DNA of 16,942 nucleotides from the NCBI GenBank assembly GCA_900550145.1, contig URRF01000027.1, forward strand, positions 1 through 16,942, written 5' to 3'. Positions 1 through 7,202 of the stretch are shown here, one piece after another (the first letter of the stretch is position 1; the number at the start of each line of letters is the position of its first letter). The DNA is from an uncultured Mollicutes bacterium. Its GTDB lineage: Bacteria; Bacillota_I; Bacilli_A; RF39; UBA660. Both the position numbers and the translations under genes were made by a program. The notes beneath the pieces are model-generated. The model was given only the letters and a program-made list of their open reading frames with translations. It was not told the DNA's origin and searched no databases.

Positions 1-60
1 GAATATTTGAATTATAAAAAGGAATCTCTTAATTGGAGTCTTATCTTTTAATAAAGATTT

Positions 61-324
61 ATGAAAATGTCCAATATGCCAAAATATAATGATATACTAT
101 AAATATGATTACCCTTAATGGAAGATTGTTTTATAAGTATTAATAATTGGCAAAGATATTTTGGAAAAAACACAAAAATTTTTATCTTTAAATGTACAAA
201 ATGTAAATTCGAAGATCCCGTTCCCTATTGGCTTTTGGATGAATGTGGTGGTTTTTCATTATGAAATAGAAAAACACCTAAAAAAAATTTTAAAATAATG
301 TGGAAAAGACACCATGCAATTTAA
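61..324 (+). pseudogene. possible decayed small zinc-ribbon protein gene
   Basis: No intact gene is visible in the first 450 bases, but two zinc-knuckle-like pieces lie close together in different frames. Starting at 61, ATG AAA ATG reads MKMSNMPKYN; dropping one A from the AAAA run at 64-67 would instead read MKCPIC followed by QNIMIYYKYDYP. A second piece, an ATG frame at 118-264 (48 codons), contains KCTKCKFEDPVPYWLLDEC around 190-249, a CxxC with flanking sequence typical of small Firmicutes zinc ribbons. After its TGA the same frame stays open to 324. Two CxxC motifs in order, split by a homopolymer frameshift and further stops, suggest a broken gene. No good ribosome binding site is present. 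A weak hairpin with a T run lies at 331-355. The family assignment is inference, and the 48-codon piece could alternatively be a real tiny gene. Confidence 0.35.
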
Positions 325-424
325 AAATGATAATGATTAACCATTACCACTTTTTGTCATGAGATTATTTTATCTTCATAATTTATTTTTGCTTTTTTAT
401 TGTAAACGTTTTTTCCTAATATAT

Positions 425-450
425 AAAAAAAGAATAACATTTCTGTTACT
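425..450 (-). terminator. intrinsic terminator of serS
   Basis: Directly after the serS stop codon, the minus strand has a 7-bp stem (444-450 with 433-439, one G-U pair), a GAAA loop at 440-443, and a run of seven T at 425-431 after one C. This is a compact rho-independent terminator. Confidence 0.75.
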
Positions 451-1737
451 CTATTTCACTGGAATAAGCTTTTCCTTACCACCCATGTATGGTCTTAACA
501 CTTCAGGTATAGTAAGAGTTCCATCTTCATTATAATTATTTTCTAAAAGAGCAATTAAACCACGTGGAGATGCAACAACTGTATTGTTTAGTGTTGCAAC
601 ATAATAATTGCCATTTTCTCCTTTTGCTCTTATTCCTAATCTTCTTGCTTGTGCATCACCTAGTAGTGAACATGATCCAACTTCAAAATATTTTTTTTGT
701 CTTGGACTCCATGCTTCTATATCACATGATTTTACTTTTAAATCAGCTAAATCTCCACTGCAACATTCAATTGTTCTTACTGGTATATCTAAACTTCTAA
801 AAAATTCTACTGTATATTTCCACATATTATTATACCAATTCATTGCGTCTTCTAGTTTACATAAAACTACCATTTCTTGTTTTTCAAATTGATGTACTCT
901 ATAAAGTCCTCTTTCTTCAAGTCCATGAGCACCTACTTCTTTTCTAAAACAAGGACTATAAGATGTTAATGATATTGGTAATTCTTCTTCTTTAATTATT
1001 TTATCTTTAAATCTGCCTATCATAGAGTGTTCACTAGTGCCAATTAAATATAAATCTTCATCTTCAATTTTATACATCATCGCATCCATTTCTGCAAAAG
1101 ACATTACTCCATTAACTACATCACTTCTTATCATAAAAGGTGGTACACAATAGGTAAAGCCCTTATTTATCATAAAATCTCTTGCGTAACTTAGCATTGC
1201 TGAATGTAATCTAGCAATATCTCCTATTAAGTAATAAAAGCCATTTCCACTTGTTTTTCCTGCTGATTCTTTGTCTAATCCGCTTAATTTTTCACAAATA
1301 TCAGCATGGTATGGTATTTCATAATCTGGTACAAATGGTTCTCCAAATTTTTCTAATTCTACATTTTCGCTATCATCTTTTCCTATAGGAACTGAATCAT
1401 CTATTATATTTGGAATAGTCATCATATTTTCTTTTATTTTATTTGAAATAACTTCTTCTTCTTTCTCAATATCTATTAGTTTATTATTAATTTCTACAAC
1501 TTTTTCCTTTAGAGAATTTGCTTTTTCAACCATTTTTTCTCTCATTAATGATCCAATTTCACTACTTATTTTATTTCTTTCTTGCCTTAAGTTATCTCCT
1601 AAAGTTTTTAAGTTTCTTATTCTTTCATCTAATTCATACACTTTATCTACTATATGTATTTTTGAATCTTGGAATTTCTTTTTAATATTGTTTTTTACTA
1701 ATTCTCTATTTTCTCTTATTAATTTAATGTCTATCAT
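451..1737 (-). CDS. serS: serine--tRNA ligase (SerRS)
   Basis: Cytoplasmic class II aminoacyl-tRNA synthetase that charges tRNA-Ser with serine using ATP. The protein has 428 residues, the usual size. Residues ~28-105 form the charged coiled-coil arm that grips the tRNA-Ser variable arm. The catalytic domain shows TSEHS (234-238), motif 2 CFRKEVGAHG (263-272) with RVHQFEKQE (280-288), and motif 3 ending LNNTVVASPR (383-392) and LLEN. The start follows AGGAGG with good spacing. The gene stands alone behind its own promoter and a T-box leader, so it should be induced when tRNA-Ser is uncharged. Oddity: RVHQFEK, QARRLGIR and LNNTVVASPR resemble archaeal/eukaryotic SerRS more than the common bacterial forms (RQHQFNK, LNGSGLAVGR), whereas the C-terminal VLRPYMGG is bacterial. 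The enzyme identity is certain; the lineage of this SerRS is an open question. Confidence 0.96.
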   Translation of the reverse strand: MIDIKLIRENRELVKNNIKKKFQDSKIHIVDKVYELDERIRNLKTLGDNLRQERNKISSEIGSLMREKMVEKANSLKEKVVEINNKLIDIEKEEEVISNKIKENMMTIPNIIDDSVPIGKDDSENVELEKFGEPFVPDYEIPYHADICEKLSGLDKESAGKTSGNGFYYLIGDIARLHSAMLSYARDFMINKGFTYCVPPFMIRSDVVNGVMSFAEMDAMMYKIEDEDLYLIGTSEHSMIGRFKDKIIKEEELPISLTSYSPCFRKEVGAHGLEERGLYRVHQFEKQEMVVLCKLEDAMNWYNNMWKYTVEFFRSLDIPVRTIECCSGDLADLKVKSCDIEAWSPRQKKYFEVGSCSLLGDAQARRLGIRAKGENGNYYVATLNNTVVASPRGLIALLENNYNEDGTLTIPEVLRPYMGGKEKLIPVK

Positions 1738-1753
1738 ATATCCTCCTATAAAT

Positions 1754-1798
1754 AAAAAAGAATGGCATATAGGAACGAATTTATTCGTGGTGCCATCC
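1754..1798 (-). terminator. conditional terminator of the serS T-box
   Basis: On the minus strand GGATGGCA (1791-1798) pairs with TGCCATTC (1760-1767, one G-U). An inner CGAAT/ATTCG hairpin sits between them, and a T6 run follows at 1754-1759. It overlaps the T-box antiterminator, so the two structures are mutually exclusive. Confidence 0.8.
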
Positions 1799-1945
1799 TA
1801 ATTAAACTTAATTTTGATAACGGTTTTACCCGGATTATTAATCACTCATGAATAGATTTCATAAAATATTATTATTAGTTTACACCTAACACTAACTCTC
1901 TTTAAATAATTTTTTTACTACTTATTTCAATCAACGCTTTATGTA
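1757..1945 (-). promoter_or_regulatory. serine-specific T-box riboswitch leader
   Basis: Leader RNA that senses uncharged tRNA-Ser and controls serS by antitermination. Reading leftward it carries the conserved distal stem I segment AGAGAGTTAGTGTTAGGTG (about 1883-1901), then GAAATCTATT with the probable specifier TCT (serine) at 1854-1856, a small stem III (CGG/CCG, about 1820-1832), and the T-box sequence AGGATGGCACCACG at 1786-1799. AGGA at the start of the T-box can pair with TCCT near 1770-1773 as the antiterminator. The competing terminator pairs 1791-1798 with 1760-1767 and ends in six T. The specifier call rests on its position relative to the stem I motifs; the codon agrees with the downstream gene. 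Confidence 0.92.
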
Positions 1946-1948
1946 TAA

Positions 1949-1977
1949 ATAATACATTTATTTTTTTTGAAAGTCAA
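1949..1977 (-). promoter_or_regulatory. serS promoter (sigma-A type)
   Basis: TTGACT (1972-1977) and TATTAT (1949-1954) are separated by exactly 17 bases. The -35 box directly abuts the stop codon of the upstream prepilin peptidase gene (1978-1980). Transcription would start near 1942, just before the T-box stem I. Confidence 0.8.
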
Positions 1978-2751
1978 TTATATACCAAAAAAATTAAGCA
2001 TTTTTTCTATTGTACTTGCGTCCATTTTTGTGAATAATGCAATTAAAGCGGATATTCCTAAATATGGTACGAATGGTAATTCGTGATTATCTTTTAATTT
2101 TTTGGTTATTAGTGATGCGAATAAGCCAAGGAAAGACGCTAAAACTATTGTAAATAAGCTTACTTGCCATCCTAGTACCATACCAAATATAAGCATTAAA
2201 TTTATATCTCCATTTCCAAGAGATTCTTTTTTGAATATGAAATCTCCTAGTAATTTAAATATCAAAAGTACTGTAAAAGGTATTATCATATTTAATAATG
2301 TTATAGGTAGTATACTTATTCCATTAAATATTATCTTTATTATTAGAATTGTTAAACCAGTAAATAACAATAATATATTTGGTACTACCATATATAGTAC
2401 ATCCGATAATATAAGTATTAAAATAAGTGATACAAAAACAAGTGAAATAATTGTATCAATAGAAAAACCATATACTATGTAAGTAAGTGCAAATAAAATA
2501 CCTGTAATTGTTTCAAATATTGGATAAAATATTGGTATTTTATTTTTACAATTTTTGCATTTTCCTCCTTGTATTAAATATGAAAAAACTGGTATTAATT
2601 CACTACTTGATAATTTGTGATTACATTTTGGACAATGTGAAGAAGGACTAATTAATGACATCTTTAATGGTAATCTATATCCAACTACATTAAAGAATGA
2701 TCCAAAAACTAGTCCAAATATAAAGAAACAAATTGTATAATATACTTCCAT
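1978..2751 (-). CDS. prepilin peptidase (type IV leader peptidase, PilD/ComC family)
   Basis: Integral-membrane aspartic protease that cleaves the short leader from type IV pilin-like or competence pseudopilins and usually N-methylates them. The 257 residues show the full family layout: GSFFNVVGYRLP (17-28), a four-cysteine cytoplasmic cluster CPKC (40-43) and CKNC (65-68), then several membrane helices. The two catalytic aspartates are D117 (in LSDVLYMVVPN) and D182 (in GNGD). The C-terminal PFVPYLG motif is present at 226-232. Retention of the cysteine cluster fits a bifunctional peptidase/methyltransferase. Its AGGAGG sits just upstream, 11 bases after the stop of the platform-protein gene, so the two form one operon. 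No pilin or assembly ATPase gene is in the window, so the substrates lie elsewhere. Confidence 0.95.
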   Translation of the reverse strand: MEVYYTICFFIFGLVFGSFFNVVGYRLPLKMSLISPSSHCPKCNHKLSSSELIPVFSYLIQGGKCKNCKNKIPIFYPIFETITGILFALTYIVYGFSIDTIISLVFVSLILILILSDVLYMVVPNILLLFTGLTILIIKIIFNGISILPITLLNMIIPFTVLLIFKLLGDFIFKKESLGNGDINLMLIFGMVLGWQVSLFTIVLASFLGLFASLITKKLKDNHELPFVPYLGISALIALFTKMDASTIEKMLNFFGI

Positions 2752-2762
2752 GATGCCTCCTA

Positions 2763-5003
2763 TTATGTTATTCCTTGATACATATCAAACATTGGTAGTA
2801 CTACTGATAATAGTACTGTTCCAACTATTCCAGCTAAAATTACTATCATTATTGGTTCTATAAATGCTTTAATTTGATTTACTGCATTTTTATGTTGTTC
2901 TTGATAATAATTGGCAACTCTATCCATCATAGTTCCTAATTGACCAGTTTTTTCTCCTGTTAATATCATTTCATATGCAACATTAGGGAATGCCCAATGA
3001 TTTTTAAATGAATTTGATATTGCTTCACCTTTTGCTAAGTTAGTTATTGTATCAAAAATTAACATTTTATATACTTCGTTATTAGTTATTTTACTTAAAA
3101 CTTCCATACAATCTGTAATATATACATTATGATTTAAAAGTGATGCGAATGTCTTTGTAAACATTGTTATTTCATTATATATAATTATTTTTCCTATTAC
3201 TGGTAAATTCATAAGCATACTTTGAATTACGGTTTTAAACACTTTGATTGTTTTAAATAATATAACGAATATTAATACAAATACAACTACTCCAATAAGT
3301 AAATACATCCAATTGTTTTTTAGGAAATTACTTAAGTTTATTACTGCTACTGTAATACCTGGCAATTCAGTACCTAAGTTACTGTAAATACCAACGAATT
3401 GTGGGATAACTCCTACCATTATGAATATAAGTACTGCTATAGCGAAAAGTAATACTACAACTGGATAAGTTACTGCACTTACCATTTGTTTTCTTGTTTT
3501 TTCTGTTTCTCTATAGTAATCAGCCATATCATCAAGTGTTTCAGGTAAATCACCAGTTAATTCTGCTGTTTTTATCATATTTATTAGTAATCTTGGGAAT
3601 ATAGTTCCCTGTTTGGCTAGTGCCTCACTAAAATTTTCTCCCATTGTTAATTCATATATTATCATTTTATATACATTTTTATGTGATTTTTTATTGCTTT
3701 GTTTAGATAATATTTTTACTGAATCAACTAATGTAATACCTGCTTTTAAGAATGTTGATAACTGTGTTAGGAAAAAATCTAAGTCGTTTGGATTAAATTT
3801 AGAAGGTCCGAATGAGAATGGCTTTTTAAAATTGCTTTGTGGTGTGATTTCATAAACTTCATAGCCCTCTGCTAGTAGGAATGAATGAACATCAAGTTTA
3901 GAAAAGGCAGCAAAATATCCAGTTTCAACTTTACCAGTTTCATTATTTTTAGCAACATACTTATACATTACCTTTTCTTCACTACGAACTGCATCAGCAC
4001 CTTCAAAATCTATTAATAGAGTTTGTCTTTGCATCTCTCTTCTATTTTGTTTATCTTTTACAAACGATAAATTATTGTACCAATTTTTTAATCTTTCTTC
4101 TAAACTCTTTCTTTCTTTTTTCTCTTTCTGTTTACTTTCTTCTTGTGCTTTTTTTATTAAAAGAGCTTTTTCTTTTCTATCCTTTCTTGCTTGTTCTTTT
4201 TCTTTATTTAATTGTTTTCTTTTTTCATTTTTATCAGATATTGTCTTTAATTGTTTTTCTTCTTTTTCCTTTTGTTTTTTTGCAAAAAGTTCATATTTTT
4301 TCCTTTGCTTTGCTTTTCTCTTTTCCTCTTTTCGTCTTTTTGCTTCTTCTCTTTTCTTTTTTCTTTCTTCTTTTATAGTAACATTGCTATTAGTTTTAAC
4401 ATTTTCTAGATTCTCTTGTTTTTTCTTTTCTTTTTCTAATATTCTTCTTTGTTTCTCTTCTTCTTTTTTTATCTTTAACTCTTCTTTAGAAAGAATATCA
4501 TTATCTTTTAATAATTTAACAGCAGCATTCTTTTTATTCTTCGTTTCTTTTATTCTATTAAGTTTTTCTTGTTTTCTTTGCTCTTTTTTAATTAATTTTC
4601 TTCTCTTTTCTTCTTCCCTTTTTTCTTTTCTTATTGTTGCATTTTTCTTTAGGGTTTCTAGTAATTTAGATATAAAAGATTTCTTTTCAGTTTCAACAGC
4701 TTCTTTTCTATCTATAAATTGTTTAATAGGTATAGTAGGAATGATACTTGTGTCTTCTTTTGAATTTTTAATAAGGATATGTTTTGCTTTATTTTTCCTT
4801 TTTTCTCTTTTTTCTTTTTTATCAGCTTTTTCTATTCTCCTTGAAATCATTTTTTCAAGTTTTAATCTTTCTTTTTCATATCTTATTCTTTCTTCTTTTA
4901 ATTTTTCTTGTTCCTTATCTTTTTTATTACGCTCAAAAGAAACATTGTTATGTTCCTTTTTATTATCAGTATGTAATGGAATATTATTTTTATTAAATTC
5001 CAT
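2763..5003 (-). CDS. type II secretion/type IV pilus platform protein (PilC/GspF family) with long charged N-terminal extension
   Basis: Inner-membrane platform protein of a type IV pilus or competence-pilus machine; it normally couples the assembly ATPase to pilin polymerization. From the chosen start the protein has 746 residues, against about 400 for the family. Residues ~20-330 are an extremely Lys/Glu/Arg-rich, probably helical or coiled-coil stretch. The normal protein follows: the N-domain (YKYVAKNNETGKVETGYF, from ~347), T2SSF domain 1 (~407-536), T2SSF domain 2 (~611-739), and three membrane helices (~514-534, 566-584, 714-738). The start at 5003 is chosen because GGAGGTGTGAT lies just upstream and the mapped promoter makes the longer 5060 start untranscribed. 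It is followed by prepilin peptidase. The family call is secure; the role of the extension is unknown. Confidence 0.93.
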   Translation of the reverse strand: MEFNKNNIPLHTDNKKEHNNVSFERNKKDKEQEKLKEERIRYEKERLKLEKMISRRIEKADKKEKREKRKNKAKHILIKNSKEDTSIIPTIPIKQFIDRKEAVETEKKSFISKLLETLKKNATIRKEKREEEKRRKLIKKEQRKQEKLNRIKETKNKKNAAVKLLKDNDILSKEELKIKKEEEKQRRILEKEKKKQENLENVKTNSNVTIKEERKKKREEAKRRKEEKRKAKQRKKYELFAKKQKEKEEKQLKTISDKNEKRKQLNKEKEQARKDRKEKALLIKKAQEESKQKEKKERKSLEERLKNWYNNLSFVKDKQNRREMQRQTLLIDFEGADAVRSEEKVMYKYVAKNNETGKVETGYFAAFSKLDVHSFLLAEGYEVYEITPQSNFKKPFSFGPSKFNPNDLDFFLTQLSTFLKAGITLVDSVKILSKQSNKKSHKNVYKMIIYELTMGENFSEALAKQGTIFPRLLINMIKTAELTGDLPETLDDMADYYRETEKTRKQMVSAVTYPVVVLLFAIAVLIFIMVGVIPQFVGIYSNLGTELPGITVAVINLSNFLKNNWMYLLIGVVVFVLIFVILFKTIKVFKTVIQSMLMNLPVIGKIIIYNEITMFTKTFASLLNHNVYITDCMEVLSKITNNEVYKMLIFDTITNLAKGEAISNSFKNHWAFPNVAYEMILTGEKTGQLGTMMDRVANYYQEQHKNAVNQIKAFIEPIMIVILAGIVGTVLLSVVLPMFDMYQGIT

Positions 5004-5031
5004 AGTATCACACCTCCGCGCAACCTCTATT

Positions 5032-5060
5032 ACTATACAAAGTATAACATAAAACTTCAA
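5032..5060 (-). promoter_or_regulatory. promoter of the platform protein-prepilin peptidase operon
   Basis: TTGAAG (5055-5060) and TATAGT (5032-5037) are separated by 17 bases on the minus strand, giving a start near 5025 and a short leader carrying GGAGGTG. A small palindrome, TATAC-AAA-GTATA at 5034-5046, overlaps the -10 region. This placement rules out the upstream ATG at 5060. Confidence 0.7.
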
Positions 5061-5064
5061 TTAT

Positions 5065-5094
5065 TTAAACTTTTTTTTATTATTTTCATATAAT
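5065..5094 (+). promoter_or_regulatory. possible promoter of the YqfQ-like gene
   Basis: A perfect TATAAT lies at 5089-5094, with a poor -35 candidate TTAAAC at 5065-5070 (18-base spacer). Transcription would begin near 5101, at the ribosome binding site itself, so the leader would be almost absent. The -10 match is good, the rest is weak. Confidence 0.4.
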
Positions 5095-5112
5095 ATTTTG
5101 AGGAGGAATACT

Positions 5113-5445
5113 ATGTATAATCAATATCCATTTAGTTCAATGTCTTATATGCCTTATAATTCAATAAGTAGTCCTACTACTAGTGGATTATTAGGTCTTG
5201 GTAAAAAAGCTTTCAATTGGAACGGATTTTTAGATAATGCACAAAGAACATTAAATGTAATAAATCAAGCAATGCCTATATATAATCAAGTAAAACCAAT
5301 GTTTAGAAACATGGGAACAGTTTTTAAAGTAATTGGAGAATTAAATAGAGGAACAAGCACTAACACTAATAATGTAACAAGTAGTAATAGTAGTGCAACA
5401 AATAGTACTATTAATCAGAATAATGATCCACAATTTTTTGCATAA
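5113..5445 (+). CDS. small YqfQ/VrrA-like protein
   Basis: A 110-residue soluble protein with no signal peptide or membrane helix. The start at 5113 follows GAGGAGG with 6-base spacing; the in-frame TTG at 5098 precedes that site and is rejected. An N-terminal part rich in Tyr, Ser and Pro leads to a Gly-Leu hinge (LLGLGKK). Next comes a helical core, FLDNAQRTLNVINQAMPIY then NQVKPMFRNMGTVFKVIGEL (~43-82), and a low-complexity Asn/Ser/Thr tail. The core pattern of spaced N/Q, P and hydrophobic residues resembles the YqfQ/VrrA family, whose function is unknown. In Bacillus yqfQ also lies in the dnaG-sigA-trmK neighbourhood, which supports the call. The gene converges on trmK and shares its terminator. 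Confidence 0.65.
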   Translation: MYNQYPFSSMSYMPYNSISSPTTSGLLGLGKKAFNWNGFLDNAQRTLNVINQAMPIYNQVKPMFRNMGTVFKVIGELNRGTSTNTNNVTSSNSSATNSTINQNNDPQFFA

Positions 5446-5474
5446 AAAAAGTTCTATTTTATAGAATTTTTTTC
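5446..5474. terminator. bidirectional terminator between the YqfQ-like gene and trmK
   Basis: TTCTAT (5452-5457), loop TTT, ATAGAA (5461-5466), flanked by A7 on the left and T7 on the right. It can therefore work as an intrinsic terminator for the two convergent genes in either direction. Confidence 0.75.
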
Positions 5475-6126
5475 ATTTAGTATTTATTTTTTTATTCAAC
5501 AATTTAATTCTTTGCTTTATTTTAATTCTTCTTAAAATATTTTTCTTAGGAATAATAGATAACAATATCTTATTCCTTTTTATTTCCAATTTTAAATATT
5601 CAATATTTGTTTCAAATATTCCTATTTCTTTATCTACCTTTGAATATGTTTTTTTACCTCTTTTATATGAAGAAATTATATAATAAATATTTTTGTCTTT
5701 TACTAATAACTCTTTATCCAAATAAAATCCATTTTCAAGTAAAAACTTTCTTATTATTTCAGGATTAGAGTTTGATTGAATTACAAGTTTTTCTATGTTT
5801 TTTTTATTTTTTATTCCTTTAAGTATTTTTAATATGGTCATATATCCCATACCAGATATAATTATTGTATTTATATCATCTTCTTTATTTAATACCTCAA
5901 GTCCACTTCCACATCTTATTTCGACTTTATTACATCTGTATTTTTCAATATTTGCTCTAGCCATATTAAGAGCACTTTCACGAATGTCTGATGCATAATA
6001 TTTTTTGTTATATTTATTAGATAGATAGATATCTAATAATGCATGATCACATCCAACATCTAAACTAATATCTTTTTTATCAATAAAACTAGATATTGCT
6101 TCTAATCTATTTGATAGTTTAATCAT
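5473..6126 (-). CDS. trmK: tRNA (adenine(22)-N1)-methyltransferase TrmK
   Basis: Class I SAM-dependent enzyme that methylates N1 of A22 in the D-loop of bacterial tRNAs. The 217 residues carry the SAM-binding motif LDVGCDHALLDIYLS (~22-36), then ASDIRESALNMA, the R-C-G-S-G-L segment and the family hallmark IIISGMGYM (~89-97). The C-terminal third is very lysine-rich and probably helical, as in the family, where it contacts tRNA. The start codon overlaps the end of rpoD by 8 bases (ATGATTAA), with AAAGGA inside rpoD as its ribosome binding site, so translation is likely coupled. It is the last gene of the dnaG-rpoD-trmK operon, the same neighbourhood as in Bacillus. The NIF3-like yqfO gene that often follows is absent here. 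Confidence 0.93.
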   Translation of the reverse strand: MIKLSNRLEAISSFIDKKDISLDVGCDHALLDIYLSNKYNKKYYASDIRESALNMARANIEKYRCNKVEIRCGSGLEVLNKEDDINTIIISGMGYMTILKILKGIKNKKNIEKLVIQSNSNPEIIRKFLLENGFYLDKELLVKDKNIYYIISSYKRGKKTYSKVDKEIGIFETNIEYLKLEIKRNKILLSIIPKKNILRRIKIKQRIKLLNKKINTK

Positions 6127-7201
6127 TTAAATAATCCTTTAGTTTTTTAGAACGTGATGGATGACGTAATTTCCTTAATGCTTTGGCTTCTATTTGTCTA
6201 ATTCTTTCTCTTGTTACACCAAACATATTACCTACTTCCTCAAGTGTTCTACAAGTTCCATCTTCAAGCCCAAATCTTAATCTTAATACCTGTTCTTCTC
6301 TTTCTGTTAATGTAAGTAATACTTCAGCTATTTCATCTTTTAATTTAGAATTTATAGCATATTCTTCTGGACTCATATTACTTTCATCCTTAATAAAATC
6401 AGCAACACATGAATCCTCATCTTCTCTAGTTGGTTTTTCAAGAGATATTGGATCTACATCTATCTTTATTATTTCTCTTATTTTATCTACTGGAATATTC
6501 ATTTTTGCTGCTATTTCTTCTTCTGTTGGTTCTCTATTAAGTTCAAGTGTAAGTTGTCTTTGTGCCCTTTTTAATTTATTTATTGTTTCTACCATATGTA
6601 CTGGTACTCTTATTGTTTTTGCTTGATCTGCTATTGCTCTTGTTATAGCTTGTCTAATCCACCATGTAGCATATGTACTAAATTTATATCCCTTTGAAGC
6701 ATCAAATTTATCTACTGCTTTCATAAGTCCCATATTTCCTTCTTGTATTAAATCAAGAAATGCAAGATTTCTACCCACGTACCTTTTGGCTATTGATACG
6801 ACTAATCTTAGATTTGATTCCGCTAATTTATTTTTAGCTTCAACATCACCTTCTGCTACTCTCTTAGAAAGTTCAAGTTCTTCATCTAAAGATAACAAAC
6901 TTATTTTACCTATTTCTTTTAAATACATTCTAACTGGATCATTAATGCTTATTGTTTTTGGTATTGATAAATCATCTAATCCAACACCACTTCCTGATTC
7001 ATCAGAAGTATCATCTACATCATCAGATACAACTTCTATACCCATATCATGAAATAAATTATATAATTCATCTAATGAATCACTATCCATTTCAAGGCCC
7101 TTTAAATTATCTGCTAGTTCTTCAAATGTTATATACCCTTTTTCTTTTCCTATTTTAATTAAAGTTTTTTTTCTTTCATCAAATGTTTTAATCTCATTCA
7201 T
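6119..7201 (-). CDS. rpoD: RNA polymerase primary sigma factor (sigma-A)
   Basis: Housekeeping sigma factor that directs RNA polymerase to promoters such as those annotated in this window. Using the ATG at 7201 it has 360 residues, typical for SigA. It contains region 1.1 (~1-60), a short acidic linker, region 1.2 (DPVRMYLKEIGKISLLS), and region 2 with LRLVVSIAKRYVGRNL and LDLIQEGNMGLMKAVDKFD. Region 2.4 reads YKFSTYATWWIRQAITRAIA. Regions 3 and 4 follow, with TLEEVGNMFGVTRERIRQIE as the -35 helix-turn-helix. An alternative GTG start at 7210 would add three residues and overlap dnaG; the ATG leaves one base after the dnaG stop and has better spacing from AAAGTGAG. It is the middle gene of the primase-sigma-trmK operon. 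Confidence 0.96.
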   Translation of the reverse strand: MNEIKTFDERKKTLIKIGKEKGYITFEELADNLKGLEMDSDSLDELYNLFHDMGIEVVSDDVDDTSDESGSGVGLDDLSIPKTISINDPVRMYLKEIGKISLLSLDEELELSKRVAEGDVEAKNKLAESNLRLVVSIAKRYVGRNLAFLDLIQEGNMGLMKAVDKFDASKGYKFSTYATWWIRQAITRAIADQAKTIRVPVHMVETINKLKRAQRQLTLELNREPTEEEIAAKMNIPVDKIREIIKIDVDPISLEKPTREDEDSCVADFIKDESNMSPEEYAINSKLKDEIAEVLLTLTEREEQVLRLRFGLEDGTCRTLEEVGNMFGVTRERIRQIEAKALRKLRHPSRSKKLKDYLND

Positions 7202-7202
7202 A

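Noticed and set aside
331..355. Rightward hairpin TAATG/CATTA followed by T5
   Set aside because: Only 5 bp of AT-rich stem and a CCAC gap before the T run. Too weak to call a terminator by itself.
4075..5052. Long rightward open frame (325 codons), Phe/Leu/Ser-rich
   Set aside because: It is the exact complement of the AAA/GAA-rich codons of the platform-protein extension, which gives Phe/Leu/Ser by necessity. It has no ribosome binding site and looks like an antisense shadow.
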